From: DASYRM01 sp035646375
Lineage (GTDB): Bacteria; Acidobacteriota; Vicinamibacteria; Vicinamibacterales; UBA2999
Assembly: GCA_035646375.1 (NCBI GenBank)
Contig: DASRPM010000104.1
Span: 1 to 64,000, forward strand
Direction: 5' to 3'
Length of the DNA: 64,000 bases
Position 1 is the first letter of the stretch, and each line of letters starts with the position of its first letter. Positions 63,816 to 64,000 of this stretch are shown here, one piece after another. Under the pieces are notes generated by a model, which saw nothing but the letters and a program-made list of their open reading frames with translations, was not told the origin of the DNA and made no database searches. The translations under genes and the position numbers were made by a program.

Positions 63816-64000
63816 TCAATTGCCGATCCGGAACGGACCGGCGTCGAACGATCGGCCCAGCGCTTCGTCGCCACGGCGCCGGCTGAGCGCGTCGATGAGC
63901 GTCCGCAGCGTGAAAAGGGCATCGGTCTCGGCCGGGGGCGGCGGCTGGTCCTGCACGCGGTACTCGAGCCGTATCCAAAAGGGCAGATCGCGCGCGAAGC
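63816..64000 (-). CDS. Partial gene, C-terminus only, function unknown
   Basis: The last 60 codons of a gene that continues beyond the window end, stopping with TGA at 63816-63818. The peptide includes DLPFWIRLEYRVQ, a proline run and a polar helical segment ending FRIGN. It is co-directional with the NtrY-like kinase and ends three bases before it, so it is probably the first known gene of that operon. Family not recognised. Confidence 0.65.
   Translation of the reverse strand, partial: FARDLPFWIRLEYRVQDQPPPPAETDALFTLRTLIDALSRRRGDEALGRSFDAGPFRIGN

Overview
The window looks like chromosome of a GC-rich bacterium of the Acidobacteriota, most likely of the Vicinamibacteria type. That placement is inference from gene content: two ECF-sigma/serine-threonine kinase gene pairs, a large Oar-like TonB-dependent receptor, PQQ-dependent dehydrogenases, DUF2911 and SYLF proteins, many secreted proteins with alanine-rich signal peptides, and high GC throughout. 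Coding density is high and many neighbours overlap by 4 bases. I see no rRNA, tRNA, CRISPR array, phage or intact transposon; one truncated IS630-like transposase fragment is present.

Layout. 1-3.3 kb: a type III polyketide synthase, an ICMT-like methyltransferase and a flavoprotein in one translationally coupled unit, matching the Streptomyces srsABC phenolic-lipid pathway. 3.6-13.5 kb: envelope and stress genes (HtrA protease, hydrolases, beta-helix protein, SYLF protein, DUF2235 hydrolase, outer-membrane barrel, MsrB, VOC protein, DUF1003, acidic protein). 13.6-19.4 kb: DUF2911 and two paralogous PQQ dehydrogenases around a hydrolase. 19.6-32.8 kb: an SDR, an AI-2E-type membrane protein, a carbohydrate and osmotic block (trehalose-phosphate synthase/phosphatase fusion, trehalose synthase, glycosyltransferase, MscS-like membrane protein), a sigma/kinase pair, cyclophilin, and glycogen branching enzyme. 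32.8-42.6 kb: sugar kinase plus RNA methyltransferase, a LytS/LytTR two-component pair, GNAT, prephenate dehydratase with rhomboid, UbiX, and coiled-coil and zinc-finger proteins. 42.7-47.2 kb: a five-gene, tightly overlapping operon combining an EVE protein, two FtsX-type permeases, an ABC ATPase and a membrane-anchored AttH/CrtC-like protein. 47.4-53 kb: thiamine-diphosphate decarboxylase, kinase-TPR protein, ECF sigma factor, transposase fragment. 53-64 kb: TonB receptor, AlkZ-like protein, a Tat-exported dehydrogenase, an exported pyrophosphatase and an NtrYX-like pair.

The least expected signal lies between genes. Degenerate tandem arrays of 7 bp or 9 bp units occupy many gene ends. Several begin exactly at, or run through, the stop codon, so the array supplies the stop and encodes the C-terminal tail. 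Alongside are three families of short perfect palindromes. Several genes have a -10-like hexamer only 6-7 bases before the start codon, suggesting leaderless mRNAs, while others have strong Shine-Dalgarno sequences; in two cases the latter lies inside a hairpin.
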